Shown here: positions 33,960 through 42,178 of the stretch, in pieces
How positions within the stretch are numbered: the first letter of the stretch is position 1
How the letters are laid out: each line of letters opens with the position of its first letter
Source: Sphingopyxis sp. OAS728
GTDB taxonomy: Bacteria > Pseudomonadota > Alphaproteobacteria > Sphingomonadales > Sphingomonadaceae
Direction: 5' to 3'
Length of the DNA: 64,000 bases
Assembly (NCBI RefSeq): GCF_014873485.1
Contig: NZ_JADBDT010000001.1
Coordinates: forward strand, 2,852,001-2,916,000
Notes under the pieces: generated by a model
The model's database searches: none
Told to the model about the DNA's origin: nothing
Seen by the model: the letters and a program-made list of their open reading frames with translations, nothing else
Position numbers and translations under genes: made by a program

Positions 33960-35170
33960 CACCAGCTCCACATCGTTCCGTCCTCGAGCCGGTTCACCGG
34001 CAGATAGGCACGGGCATAAGGAAAAGTTTCCGCAAGCGCCTCATCGATGTCGACCCCGAGCCCTGGCGCCTCGCCCGGGTGGAGCATCCCATCCGCGAAG
34101 CGATAGGCGTGCGGGAAGACCGTGTCGGTCTCGACCGTGTGGCGCATATATTCCTGGATGCCGAAATTGGGGATCGCTAGCCCGAGATGGAGCGCCGCCG
34201 CCATCGTCACCGGCGACAGGTCGGTCGCACCGTGGCAGCCGGTGCGCACTTGATAGAGGTCTGCAAGCGAGGCGATCTGGCGCATATGCGTGATGCCGCC
34301 CGCGTGGAGCACCGTCGCGCGGATATAGTCGATCAGCCGGTTTTCGATCAGCGCCTTGCAATCCCACACCGACGAGAAGATTTCGCCCACCGCCAGCGGT
34401 GTCGTCGTGTGCTGGCGGATCAGGCGAAACGCCTCCTGATCCTCGGCAGGGGTCGCATCCTCGATCCAGAAGGGCCGATAGGGCTCCAGATCCTTCCCGA
34501 GCCGCGCCGCCTCGATCGGGGTCAACCGGTGGTGAATGTCGTGGAGCAGGTGGACGTCCCAGCCGAGCGCCTCGCGCGCCGCCGCGAACAATTCGGGCAC
34601 GACGCGCATATATCTGCTCGTCGACCAGATATTCTCGGTCGGCAGGTCATTGTCGGCGGGCTCATAGAAATAGCGGTCCTGGCTGACGCCATAGGTCGAC
34701 TCCATGCCGGGAACGCCGCATTGCAGGCGGATCGCCTTATAGCCCTGCTCCTGATAATCGAGCGCCGCCTCGATCGTGTCGGCGATCGTCGTGCCGTTCG
34801 CATGGCCATAGACCATGCACCCTTCGCGCGCTGCCCCGCCGAGCAGCTGGTACACCGGTAGCCCCGCGACCTTGCCCTTGATATCCCAGAGCGCCATGTC
34901 GACCGCCGCGATCGCCGCCATGGTCACCGGACCGCGCCGCCAGTACGCGCCCTTATAGAGATATTGCCAGATATCCTCGATGCGGTGCGCATCGCGCCCG
35001 ATCAGGCACGGGATGACATGCTCGGACAGATAGGCAGCCACCGCGAGCTCGCGGCCGTTGAGCGTCGCGTCGCCAACGCCGGTCGTGCCGTCGTCGCATT
35101 CGATCTTCAGCGTCGTGAAATTGCGGCCCGGCGAGGTCAGTATCACCCGGGCTGACACGATCTTCGGCAT
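33959..35170 (-). CDS. manD: D-mannonate dehydratase (enolase superfamily, ManD)
   Basis: 403 aa. Converts D-mannonate to 2-keto-3-deoxy-D-gluconate in glucuronate catabolism. ManD features: [11 protein letters not shown] near the start, [36 protein letters not shown], metal-binding aspartate in [11 protein letters not shown], glutamates in WIEDATPAE and AVGEIF, and the long C-terminal [20 protein letters not shown]. It closely resembles, as I recall it, the characterised Novosphingobium enzyme. Promoter region 35171-35260 carries candidate operators. Confidence 0.9.
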   Translation of the reverse strand: MPKIVSARVILTSPGRNFTTLKIECDDGTTGVGDATLNGRELAVAAYLSEHVIPCLIGRDAHRIEDIWQYLYKGAYWRRGPVTMAAIAAVDMALWDIKGKVAGLPVYQLLGGAAREGCMVYGHANGTTIADTIEAALDYQEQGYKAIRLQCGVPGMESTYGVSQDRYFYEPADNDLPTENIWSTSRYMRVVPELFAAAREALGWDVHLLHDIHHRLTPIEAARLGKDLEPYRPFWIEDATPAEDQEAFRLIRQHTTTPLAVGEIFSSVWDCKALIENRLIDYIRATVLHAGGITHMRQIASLADLYQVRTGCHGATDLSPVTMAAALHLGLAIPNFGIQEYMRHTVETDTVFPHAYRFADGMLHPGEAPGLGVDIDEALAETFPYARAYLPVNRLEDGTMWSW

Positions 35171-35197
35171 TCCATCCCCTCATGGCCATTTGGGCTA

Positions 35198-35210
35198 GTT
35201 GTGTGACAAC
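35198..35210. promoter_or_regulatory. FadR-type candidate operator upstream of manD
   Basis: GTTGTGTGACAAC is a perfect odd-length palindrome (GTTGT-N3-ACAAC) that fits the FadR-subfamily consensus TNGTNNNACNA. It lies 28 bases upstream of the manD ATG. A related GTTGTATTACATC occurs before the TonB receptor gene. Confidence 0.5.
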
Positions 35211-35243
35211 ATTATTGACTTCCAGCCTAAAAGGAAAGACATA

Positions 35244-35257
35244 TGTCACCGGTGTCA
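35244..35257. promoter_or_regulatory. TGACACCGGTGNCA operator upstream of manD
   Basis: TGTCACCGGTGTCA differs in one base from the perfect palindrome TGACACCGGTGTCA. On the minus strand it overlaps a TTGACA hexamer that could be a -35 box for manD. Two related copies precede the TonB receptor gene. Even-length palindromes with a central CCGG are more typical of LacI-type regulators. Confidence 0.55.
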
Positions 35258-35515
35258 AGGCTGAAAAGCCGGACCGGTTCGTAAGGGAGAGGGTCGAGTG
35301 ATGCGGAGCGCCTGGCGCCATCGCCGTAGCAGGCCTGTCCGTGGCTATGCTGTTGTCCGTTTCGACTGCGTTTGCTGCCGCCGGCAGGACATGGCGCGAC
35401 CCGATTTATCGCCGACGCCAACCGGGTCCGGCCACCGACCGGTCATCGAAAACGGATCGAAGTCGCCGCGCATCCCCCTCTCTTCGATCGCCCCAGCCGC
35501 TGTAAAGGAAACCTC

Positions 35516-36667
35516 ATGTCGCTGAGCCTCTTTGCCCTGATGATGTCCGCGCCCGCCGCGGTCGCCGCCCCGGCCGAACCCGTCATGCCGAAACCCGCCG
35601 ACATTCTCGCGCAGACGCGCCGCGTCGCCGACTGGCAGCTGGCCCACCGCGAGGCGTGGGACAAGATGCCCGCCGCGCGGCCGAGCGTGCGCGAGCCGCG
35701 CGACTGGCAGCAGGCGACCTTCTGGGTCGCGCTTACCGACCTCGCCGAACGCGACGCGCGATATCGCGACCCGGTTGTCGAACTCGGCCGAGCGCAGAAA
35801 TGGCAACTCGGCAAACTCGCCTTTCACGCCGACGACCAACTGATCGCGCAGGCATGGGAATGGGCTGCGCGCAACGGCGGCGACGCCGAGGCACTCGTGC
35901 CCGCGCGCGCCTATTTCGACAATGTCTTCGCCAACCGCCGCACCAACAGTCTCGAATTCATCCCCACCCAGCCGGGCGGCGGCTATTCTTTGTGCACCGA
36001 GCGCTGGTGCTGGTGCGATGCGCTGTTCATGGCCCCACCGACGATGCTGCGCATCGGCATTGCGACAGGCGACAAGCGCTACGCCGACTTTGTCCACCAG
36101 GAATGGAAAGCGACGACCGACTATCTCTTCGACCCGAGCGAAGACCTTTATTTCCGAGACAGCCGCTTTTTCGACCAGCGCGATACCAAGGGGCGCAAGC
36201 TGTTCTGGAGCCGCGGCAACGGCTGGGTGATGGGCGGCCTCGTCCGCGTGTTGCAGGTGCTGGACAAGGATGACCCGCAGCGCCCCTATTATGAGGGGCT
36301 GTTCAAGAAGATGGCGGCAAAGCTCGTCACGCTGCAAAAGGCCGACGGCTATTGGCCCGCCTCGCTGCTCGACCAGGACCCCGGCACGCCGCCCGAATCG
36401 AGCGGCACCGCATTCTTCACCTATGCCTTTGCATGGGGCGTCGACAACGGGCTGCTCGATCGCAAGGCGTATGAGCCGGCGGCGATTCGCGGCTGGGCTG
36501 CGTTGCAGCGCGCGGTGCAAAAGGACGGCATGCTCGGCTGGGTCCAGCAGGTCGGCGACCGCCCGGACAGCGTCGCCGCCGAGGAAACGCAATTCTATGG
36601 CTCGGGCGCCTATCTGCTTGCCGGAACGGCCATGTACGATCTGTCGCAGAAGCGCCAGAAGCGCTGA
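35516..36667 (+). CDS. GH105-like unsaturated uronyl hydrolase
   Basis: 383 aa from the ATG at 35516 (AAGGAA 6 bases upstream). Signal peptide MSLSLFALMMSAPAAVAA. The family hydrolyses the 4,5-unsaturated uronic acid left at the end of oligosaccharides by polysaccharide lyases. An (alpha/alpha)6 fold is indicated by the catalytic aspartate in WCDALFMAPPTML (D168) and the late FWSRGNGWVMGGL and SSGTAFFTYAFAWGVDNG. The cysteine-rich CTERWCWC before the Asp is notable. Fits processing of products of the two downstream lyase-like enzymes. Confidence 0.85.
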   Translation: MSLSLFALMMSAPAAVAAPAEPVMPKPADILAQTRRVADWQLAHREAWDKMPAARPSVREPRDWQQATFWVALTDLAERDARYRDPVVELGRAQKWQLGKLAFHADDQLIAQAWEWAARNGGDAEALVPARAYFDNVFANRRTNSLEFIPTQPGGGYSLCTERWCWCDALFMAPPTMLRIGIATGDKRYADFVHQEWKATTDYLFDPSEDLYFRDSRFFDQRDTKGRKLFWSRGNGWVMGGLVRVLQVLDKDDPQRPYYEGLFKKMAAKLVTLQKADGYWPASLLDQDPGTPPESSGTAFFTYAFAWGVDNGLLDRKAYEPAAIRGWAALQRAVQKDGMLGWVQQVGDRPDSVAAEETQFYGSGAYLLAGTAMYDLSQKRQKR

Positions 36668-36711
36668 AAACCGGCGATAAGGCCGCGGATCGGCGGGAAT
36701 CCGCAGTGCAA

Positions 36712-36740
36712 TTGACTTCGCACCAAAAGTTGTATTACAT
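36712..36740 (+). promoter_or_regulatory. Candidate promoter of the TonB receptor gene
   Basis: TTGACT (36712-36717) and TTACAT (36735-36740) are spaced by 17 bases. A start near 36747 would place the first TGACACCGGT operator directly at the transcription start. The -10 match is moderate. A short hairpin (GCGGAT 36685-36690 with ATCCGC 36699-36704) lies between the GH105 stop and this promoter. Confidence 0.4.
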
Positions 36741-36741
36741 C
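36729..36741. promoter_or_regulatory. FadR-type candidate operator upstream of TonB receptor
   Basis: GTTGTATTACATC matches GTTGT-N3-ACAWC, the same type as the site before manD, with one mismatch to a perfect dyad. It overlaps the proposed -10 region, so binding would repress. Confidence 0.4.
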
Positions 36742-36747
36742 TTGCGT

Positions 36748-36761
36748 TGACACCGGTGGCA
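36748..36761. promoter_or_regulatory. TGACACCGGT operator, copy 1
   Basis: TGACACCGGTGGCA, one base off the perfect palindrome TGACACCGGTGTCA. Starts 31 bases before copy 2, close to three helical turns, so both could be bound on one DNA face. Confidence 0.6.
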
Positions 36762-36778
36762 ATTTCTCCGTCGAGAGA

Positions 36779-36792
36779 TGACACCGGTAGCA
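36779..36792. promoter_or_regulatory. TGACACCGGT operator, copy 2
   Basis: TGACACCGGTAGCA; the left half is intact and the right half has two changes. It lies in the 5' untranslated region of the TonB receptor gene, 44 bases before its ATG. Confidence 0.5.
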
Positions 36793-36835
36793 ACTTTATC
36801 GCCAGCATCAGACCGGCGAAACAGGGAGAGGGATT

Positions 36836-39775
36836 ATGAAATTACGTCCGGTCATGATGACCCGCGCCGCGCTGCTCGCATCGGCCGCGCTGGTTGCAGC
36901 CACCCCCGCCTGGAGCCAAGAGGCGTCCGAGACCATCGAAAGCGAACAGCCTGCGGCGGTGGATGGCGGCGATGAAATCCTCGTCACTGGCACGCGCGCG
37001 ACGCAGCGCAGCTCGATCGAATTCAAGCGCGCCGCCGACGTCGTCGTCGATGGCCTCGTCAGCGACGAGATCGGCGCGACCCCCGACAATTCGGTCGGCG
37101 ACACGCTCGAACGTATCGTCGGCGTCTCGGCCGACCGTTTCAAGGGCAACGCCAACGAACTGTCGGTGCGCGGCCTTGGCCCGACGCTCAGCTTCTCGAC
37201 CTTCAACGGCCGCGAGGTGTCGACCGCGGGGCCCGACCGCTCGGTCGCCTTCCAGCAATTCCCGTCCGAACTCGTCAACGGCGTCCTCGTCTATAAATCG
37301 CAACGCGCCGACTTTCTCGAAGGCGGCGTCGGCGGCGTGATCGAGCTCCGGTCGATGAAGCCGCTCGATTATGGCAAGCGCCGTATCCAGTTCGAAGTGC
37401 GCGGCGATTTCCAGCCGCAGGACAATGACGTCTATCAGCACGACGGGCTCGGTTACCGCGCCAACTTCTCTTACACCGATCAGTTCACCACCGGGCTCGG
37501 CGATATCGGCGTGTCGATCGGTTATCAGCGGCAAGACACAACCGCGCCCGAGGATTATTACAACGCCAACGCAACCTTTCAGCTCTGCAACACTTCGGCG
37601 AACAATCCCACGCTGACGACGGGTTCGGCGGCCGCGCTTGTCGCTGCGGGTGCCGGCGCCAACTGCACCTTCGCGACCGGCCCGCGCTCGGTCGCGCCGA
37701 GCACCGGGGCGACGCCCGTCCTCGTCGGCGAGACGCGGGGCGATGCCTATTTCGCCAATTCGTCGCGCAGCTTCCGCACCCAGACGACGTCCGAAGTACG
37801 CGACGGCCTGATCGGCGCGATCCAGTGGCGCCCGTCGCCCGATTTCGAGATTTCGCTCGACGGCCAATATTCGAAGCGCAACAGCCTCGAGGATCGCAAC
37901 GTCCTTGGCATCACCGAAGGGCTGCGCGGGGTGCAGCCGCTGATTATCGGCAACGGCAGTAACGGCTATTCGCCCGGCGCGCTGATGAGCTATCGCGGCA
38001 ATTCGAACCTCGAAAACCAGCTGGAAACGCGGCGGCGCGTCGAGGAATATCTGGGCGGTGGTTTGAGCCTGATCTGGTCGCCCGACCGCTGGAACGTTGC
38101 GTTCGACGCCTCCTATTCGAACAGCCATCGCACCGAGACGCAGAAGCAGACGCGCATGCGCTCGACCCGCCGCGTCGGCTATACGCTGACCTATGAAGAC
38201 GACGATGTCGTGCCGGTCGTCCAGTTCGACAATTTCGACATCACCGACCCCAATCTGTTCCTCGCGACGGGCAATACGGCGGTTTATGCCCGCAACCGCT
38301 TCGTCACCGATCGCAAGGACCGCATCTGGGCTGCGCGCCTCGACATCGACCGCGAACTCGACGGCTTCTTTACCGGGATCAAGGTCGGCGGGCGCGTATC
38401 GGACCATCACCGCACCAACGACAATGCGCGCAACAACGACCTCAACACGATCCCCGGTACGCCCGCGCAGGTGACCGCGCTGATCACACAGGCGAACCAG
38501 AACTGCCGCGTCCCCTTCACCACCACCAGTTACATGAAGGGCATGGGCACGAACGTCACCAAATGGGCGACCTTCGACAATGACTGCCTGTTCCGCACCT
38601 TCGCGGGTTCGGACGACGCGCTGCCATATCCCGAAGACGGCCGCGATCCGAGCGACATCGACGTCACCGAGCGCATCTATGCCGCCTATGCGATGGCCAA
38701 TTTCGAATCCGACATGGGCAGCGTACCGGTAAGCGGCAACATCGGCCTGCGCTGGGTCAAGACCGACATCACCTCGATCGGCTTCCGCCAACCCTATCGA
38801 ATCGTGATCGACACGGTCGGCGACACCTATTCGATCGGGGTCGACCCGGGCGGCACGCTCCAGACGAACAAGGCGAAGGGCAGCTACAATTATTTCCTGC
38901 CGTCGGCGAACGTTGCGTTCGACCTGTCGGATCAGGTCAAGCTGCGCCTCGCCGCCTATCGCGCGATCGCGCGGTCGGGGATCGAAAGCTTCGGCGCGGG
39001 GGTGAACCTCAACCCGACGACATCGGCGACGGGCGTCGACAACATCATCTTCAATGCCACGACCGGCAACCCGAACCTCAAGCCGCTGCGCGCATGGAAC
39101 CTCGACGCCAGCCTCGAACTTTACGCGTCGCAGGACACGCTGATCTCGGTCGCGGGCTATTATAAATGGGCGAAGGGCACCGTGATCGGCCGTTCCGAAC
39201 CGATCCCGTCGGACATCACCGTGACGACAATCCGCGACGGCGGCGCACCGGTGACCGAGACCTTCACGATCAATCCTGTTGCGCCGTCGAACGACCTTGA
39301 GACACGGCACCTCTACGGGATCGAGGCGACCGCAAGCCACGCCTTCACCTGGCTGCCCGACCCGCTCGACGGCTTTGGCGTCCAGGGATCGGTCAACCGC
39401 GCCTTCGCCAATTTCGAATATCCCGACACGTCGCCGATCGCCGACTATGTCGATCCGGCCAACCTGATCGGCCTGTCGAAATGGACCGCAAGCGGATCGG
39501 TATGGTTCGAAAAATGGGGCCTCTCGCTCCGCGCGAACCTTCGTTACCGCTCGGGCTATTACAAACCCAACGGCGGCACGAACCGCGAGATCCGCGGCGG
39601 CACCTACCTGAACCTCTCGGCGCAGTATGACATCACCAAGAATGTCCAGCTGAAGCTGCAAGCGCTGAACGTCACGAACACGCAGGATATCATGTACAAG
39701 GGCGGTTACGACAGCATCGCCGAGGTGTCGCGTAGCGGCCCGCAATATTTCTTCGGCTTCCGGGTCCGCCTGTGA
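36836..39775 (+). CDS. TonB-dependent receptor (oligosaccharide type)
   Basis: 979 aa outer-membrane transporter. Signal peptide ends near AATPAWSQ (residue 28). The TonB-box-like motif DEILVTGTR lies around residues 46-54. The plug domain (DNSVGDTLERIVGVSADRFK, NELSVRGLGPTLSFSTFNGR) precedes a 22-strand barrel ending YFFGFRVRL, with a terminal aromatic-type signature. Large loops and context point to uptake of uronic oligosaccharides. Its stop overlaps the following lyase gene (GTGA), so they are translationally coupled. Confidence 0.93.
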   Translation: MKLRPVMMTRAALLASAALVAATPAWSQEASETIESEQPAAVDGGDEILVTGTRATQRSSIEFKRAADVVVDGLVSDEIGATPDNSVGDTLERIVGVSADRFKGNANELSVRGLGPTLSFSTFNGREVSTAGPDRSVAFQQFPSELVNGVLVYKSQRADFLEGGVGGVIELRSMKPLDYGKRRIQFEVRGDFQPQDNDVYQHDGLGYRANFSYTDQFTTGLGDIGVSIGYQRQDTTAPEDYYNANATFQLCNTSANNPTLTTGSAAALVAAGAGANCTFATGPRSVAPSTGATPVLVGETRGDAYFANSSRSFRTQTTSEVRDGLIGAIQWRPSPDFEISLDGQYSKRNSLEDRNVLGITEGLRGVQPLIIGNGSNGYSPGALMSYRGNSNLENQLETRRRVEEYLGGGLSLIWSPDRWNVAFDASYSNSHRTETQKQTRMRSTRRVGYTLTYEDDDVVPVVQFDNFDITDPNLFLATGNTAVYARNRFVTDRKDRIWAARLDIDRELDGFFTGIKVGGRVSDHHRTNDNARNNDLNTIPGTPAQVTALITQANQNCRVPFTTTSYMKGMGTNVTKWATFDNDCLFRTFAGSDDALPYPEDGRDPSDIDVTERIYAAYAMANFESDMGSVPVSGNIGLRWVKTDITSIGFRQPYRIVIDTVGDTYSIGVDPGGTLQTNKAKGSYNYFLPSANVAFDLSDQVKLRLAAYRAIARSGIESFGAGVNLNPTTSATGVDNIIFNATTGNPNLKPLRAWNLDASLELYASQDTLISVAGYYKWAKGTVIGRSEPIPSDITVTTIRDGGAPVTETFTINPVAPSNDLETRHLYGIEATASHAFTWLPDPLDGFGVQGSVNRAFANFEYPDTSPIADYVDPANLIGLSKWTASGSVWFEKWGLSLRANLRYRSGYYKPNGGTNREIRGGTYLNLSAQYDITKNVQLKLQALNVTNTQDIMYKGGYDSIAEVSRSGPQYFFGFRVRL

Positions 39776-41007
39776 AGCGAACGACTTTAGCCCGACTCCC
39801 TTGGGCTATACTGGCCGCCGCCGCGTTACTTCCGTCCGCGGCGGCGGCTTTTTCCCCAGATTCGGCGTGCAAGGCGAGTGAGGGCTATTCAGCCTCGTTC
39901 GATGGGCGCCGTACCTTCGCGCTGCGTCCGGGCGACCTCGAAGCGATCAAGGCGGCATTGCCGACCGACGCGGCGATCGGTTCGGCTTACCGCGACCTGG
40001 TCGCGCGTGCCGACAAGGCGCTCGCGGCGAAACCCGCCTCGGTAATGGATAAGCGCAGCATCCCCGTGTCGGGCGACCGCCACGATTATGTCAGCCTCGC
40101 GCGCTACTGGTGGCCGAACCCCGCCGATCCGAAGGGCGCCTATGTGCGCCGCGACGGCGACACCAATCCCGATATCGAAAGCGACCGCTTCGACCGCAGC
40201 GCGCTGAGCCGCATGGCACGCGAGGCCGACACGCTCGCGCTCGCTTATTATTACAGCGGCGAGCGCAAATATGCCGAGGGTGCGGCGCGCGTGATCCGCA
40301 CCTGGTTCCTCGATCCCGCGACGCGCATGAACCCGAACATGAATTTCGCGCAGGCGGTACCCGGCGTCTCGAACGGTCGGCCCGAAGGCGTGCTCGACGG
40401 CGCGAGCTTTATCGGTGTGATCGACGCCGTGGGGCTTATCGGCCCGTCGGGGGCGGTGACGCCGGACGAAGCAAAGGCGCTCGAAGGCTGGTTCGCGCGC
40501 TATGTCGACTGGATGCTGGAAAGTGCCAACGGCAGGGCCGAGGGCAAGGCCTCGAACAATCACGGCCTGTGGTACGACGCGCAGGTCGCACGCTTCGCGC
40601 TCTTCGCGCGCAAGCCGGAGATCGCGCGCAGGATCGCCCTTGCCTTCCCCAAGGGACGGATCGCGCAACAGATCGACGCCTCGGGCGCGCTGCCCAAGGA
40701 GCTGACGCGGACGCGCAGTTTCCATTATTCGCTCTATGCGCTGGGTGCGGCCTATAGCGTCGCCGACAGCGCGGCGTGCCTCGGCATCGACCTTTATCGC
40801 GCCGAGGAAAAGGGGCGCTCGCTGCGCAAGGCGACCAACTATGTCGCCGCCTATCGCGGCCGCGCCGCCGACTGGCCGTACAAGGAGCAGGGCTGGCCCG
40901 CCGACACGCTCGACGAACTGCTCGTCCGCGCCGAGTCTGCGTGGGGTCCGGGCGCCTACCCCCGCACCGTCCGCGGCGAGCTGTTACTGCGCTATCGCAT
41001 CCCTTAA
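39772..41007 (+). CDS. Alginate lyase family (PF05426) enzyme, possibly PL38 glucuronan lyase, copy A
   Basis: 411 aa; GTG start overlapping the receptor stop. Signal peptide ends near LLPSAAAAF. The (alpha/alpha) toroid family uses an Asn-His plus Tyr/His set: NNHGLWYDAQ (N263, H264) and the motif TRTRSFHYSLYAL (H318, Y319) are both intact. YWWPNPADPKGAYVRRDGD and WFLDPATRMNPNM are typical. PF05426 members in glucuronate loci often belong to PL38, which cleave beta-1,4-glucuronan or polymannuronate. Substrate assignment is inferred from manD nearby. Confidence 0.8.
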   Translation: MKRTTLARLPWAILAAAALLPSAAAAFSPDSACKASEGYSASFDGRRTFALRPGDLEAIKAALPTDAAIGSAYRDLVARADKALAAKPASVMDKRSIPVSGDRHDYVSLARYWWPNPADPKGAYVRRDGDTNPDIESDRFDRSALSRMAREADTLALAYYYSGERKYAEGAARVIRTWFLDPATRMNPNMNFAQAVPGVSNGRPEGVLDGASFIGVIDAVGLIGPSGAVTPDEAKALEGWFARYVDWMLESANGRAEGKASNNHGLWYDAQVARFALFARKPEIARRIALAFPKGRIAQQIDASGALPKELTRTRSFHYSLYALGAAYSVADSAACLGIDLYRAEEKGRSLRKATNYVAAYRGRAADWPYKEQGWPADTLDELLVRAESAWGPGAYPRTVRGELLLRYRIP

Positions 41008-41017
41008 AGGTCAGACA

Positions 41018-42178
41018 ATGATCGCGCGCCGCTCCCTGCTTATCGCCGCCTTGCTGGCCACCCCAGCGGCATGGGCGCAATCGCCGAAAGCATTCGACAT
41101 TCGCGGGATCGAGCGCCGCCGGCTTCTTCCACAAAAGAACGTCCTGCTTGCCGTGCCCCCGCGCACCATCACCGCGATCCCCGCGACGCGCAGCCCGGCC
41201 GGACCTCAGGACTATTATTCGGAAGGCGATTATTGGTGGCCCGACCCGGCGAACCCGAGCGGTCCCTATGTGCGCCGTGACGGTCGTTCGAACCCGGACA
41301 AGTTCGACGGCCACCGCGACGCGCTGATCGCTTTCGGTCGTACCGTCCCGGCACTCGCGGCCTTGTGGGATCTGACCCGCGACCGCCGTTTCGCCGACGC
41401 CGCAATGCGTCACCTGGCCGCATGGTTCGTCGACCCGAAGACGCGGATGAACCCGAACCTCGACCACGCGCAGGCGATCATCGGCGTGAACAGCGGCCGC
41501 GCGATCGGCGTCATCGACACGCTGCAGATCGTCGAAGTCGCGCGCGCCGCGGCGCTGTTCGCGCGTGATGAAGCGCCGGGCTATGCCGCGATCCGGGCGG
41601 GCGTCGAAGGCTGGTTTGCCGCCTATCTCGGGTGGCTGACCACCTCGCCCTTCGGAACGACCGAACGCGACGAGAAGAATAATCACGGCACCTGCTGGCT
41701 GTTGCAAGCGGCCTCCTTCGCCGCGTTGCTCGGCCGCGCCGACGTACTCGACGATGCACGGACGCGCTTGAAGACGATCATCGTCCCGACCCAGATCGAG
41801 CCCGACGGCCGCCAGCCGCTCGAACTCGCGCGGACCAAGCCCTATGCTTATTCGCTCTTCAACCTCGACGTGCTCGCCGCGTCGGCGTGGCTGCTCGGCG
41901 GTGGCAACCTCATCGACTGGAAGACACCCGACGGCCGCTCGATAGGCGGCGCGATTGCGTGGATGGCGCCCTATATCGCCGACAAGGCGAAATGGCCGCT
42001 ACCCCCCGATATCGAATATTGGGACGGCTTTCCGGTCCGCCAGCCGAGCCTGCTCTTCGGCGGCATCGCGCTGAAACGCACCGACTGGCTGGAGTTATGG
42101 CACCGGCTGGACCCCGACCCCGCGATCGGCGAGGTTGTGCGCAACTTCCCCGTCCGCCAGCCCTTGCTCTGGCTCTAG
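41018..42178 (+). CDS. Alginate lyase family (PF05426) enzyme, copy B, altered active site
   Basis: 386 aa from the ATG at 41018 (AAAGG upstream). Signal peptide ends ATPAAWAQ. Shares [20 protein letters not shown] and [19 protein letters not shown] with copy A, so the pair probably arose by duplication. NNHGT (N221-H223) is kept, but the next WY becomes CW and the SFHYS motif becomes PYAYS (His replaced by Ala277). Either the catalytic base differs or the enzyme has a different specificity. The stop overlaps the convergent acyl-CoA dehydrogenase stop. Confidence 0.78.
   Translation: MIARRSLLIAALLATPAAWAQSPKAFDIRGIERRRLLPQKNVLLAVPPRTITAIPATRSPAGPQDYYSEGDYWWPDPANPSGPYVRRDGRSNPDKFDGHRDALIAFGRTVPALAALWDLTRDRRFADAAMRHLAAWFVDPKTRMNPNLDHAQAIIGVNSGRAIGVIDTLQIVEVARAAALFARDEAPGYAAIRAGVEGWFAAYLGWLTTSPFGTTERDEKNNHGTCWLLQAASFAALLGRADVLDDARTRLKTIIVPTQIEPDGRQPLELARTKPYAYSLFNLDVLAASAWLLGGGNLIDWKTPDGRSIGGAIAWMAPYIADKAKWPLPPDIEYWDGFPVRQPSLLFGGIALKRTDWLELWHRLDPDPAIGEVVRNFPVRQPLLWL

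Larger units (their letters stand above)
35171..35515. other. 345-bp divergent regulatory region between manD and the GH105 gene
   Basis: No convincing complete gene. The manD side holds two palindromic sites (35198-35210 and 35244-35257). On the plus strand a 52-codon frame (35347-35505) begins inside a signal-peptide-like stretch (VAMLLSVSTAFAAAG) and then turns Arg-rich. It may be the remnant of a lost secreted protein. The Shine-Dalgarno of the GH105 gene is at the right end. Confidence 0.6.

Noticed and set aside
36842..39745. 967-codon open frame antisense to the TonB receptor gene
   Set aside because: It lies wholly within the receptor gene, has no ribosome site, and its product is an Arg/Val/Asp-rich mirror without domains.
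42175..42178. Overlapping convergent stop codons (CTAG) as a programmed signal
   Set aside because: A 4-base tail-to-tail overlap is simple compaction; metW and the TetR gene show the same.
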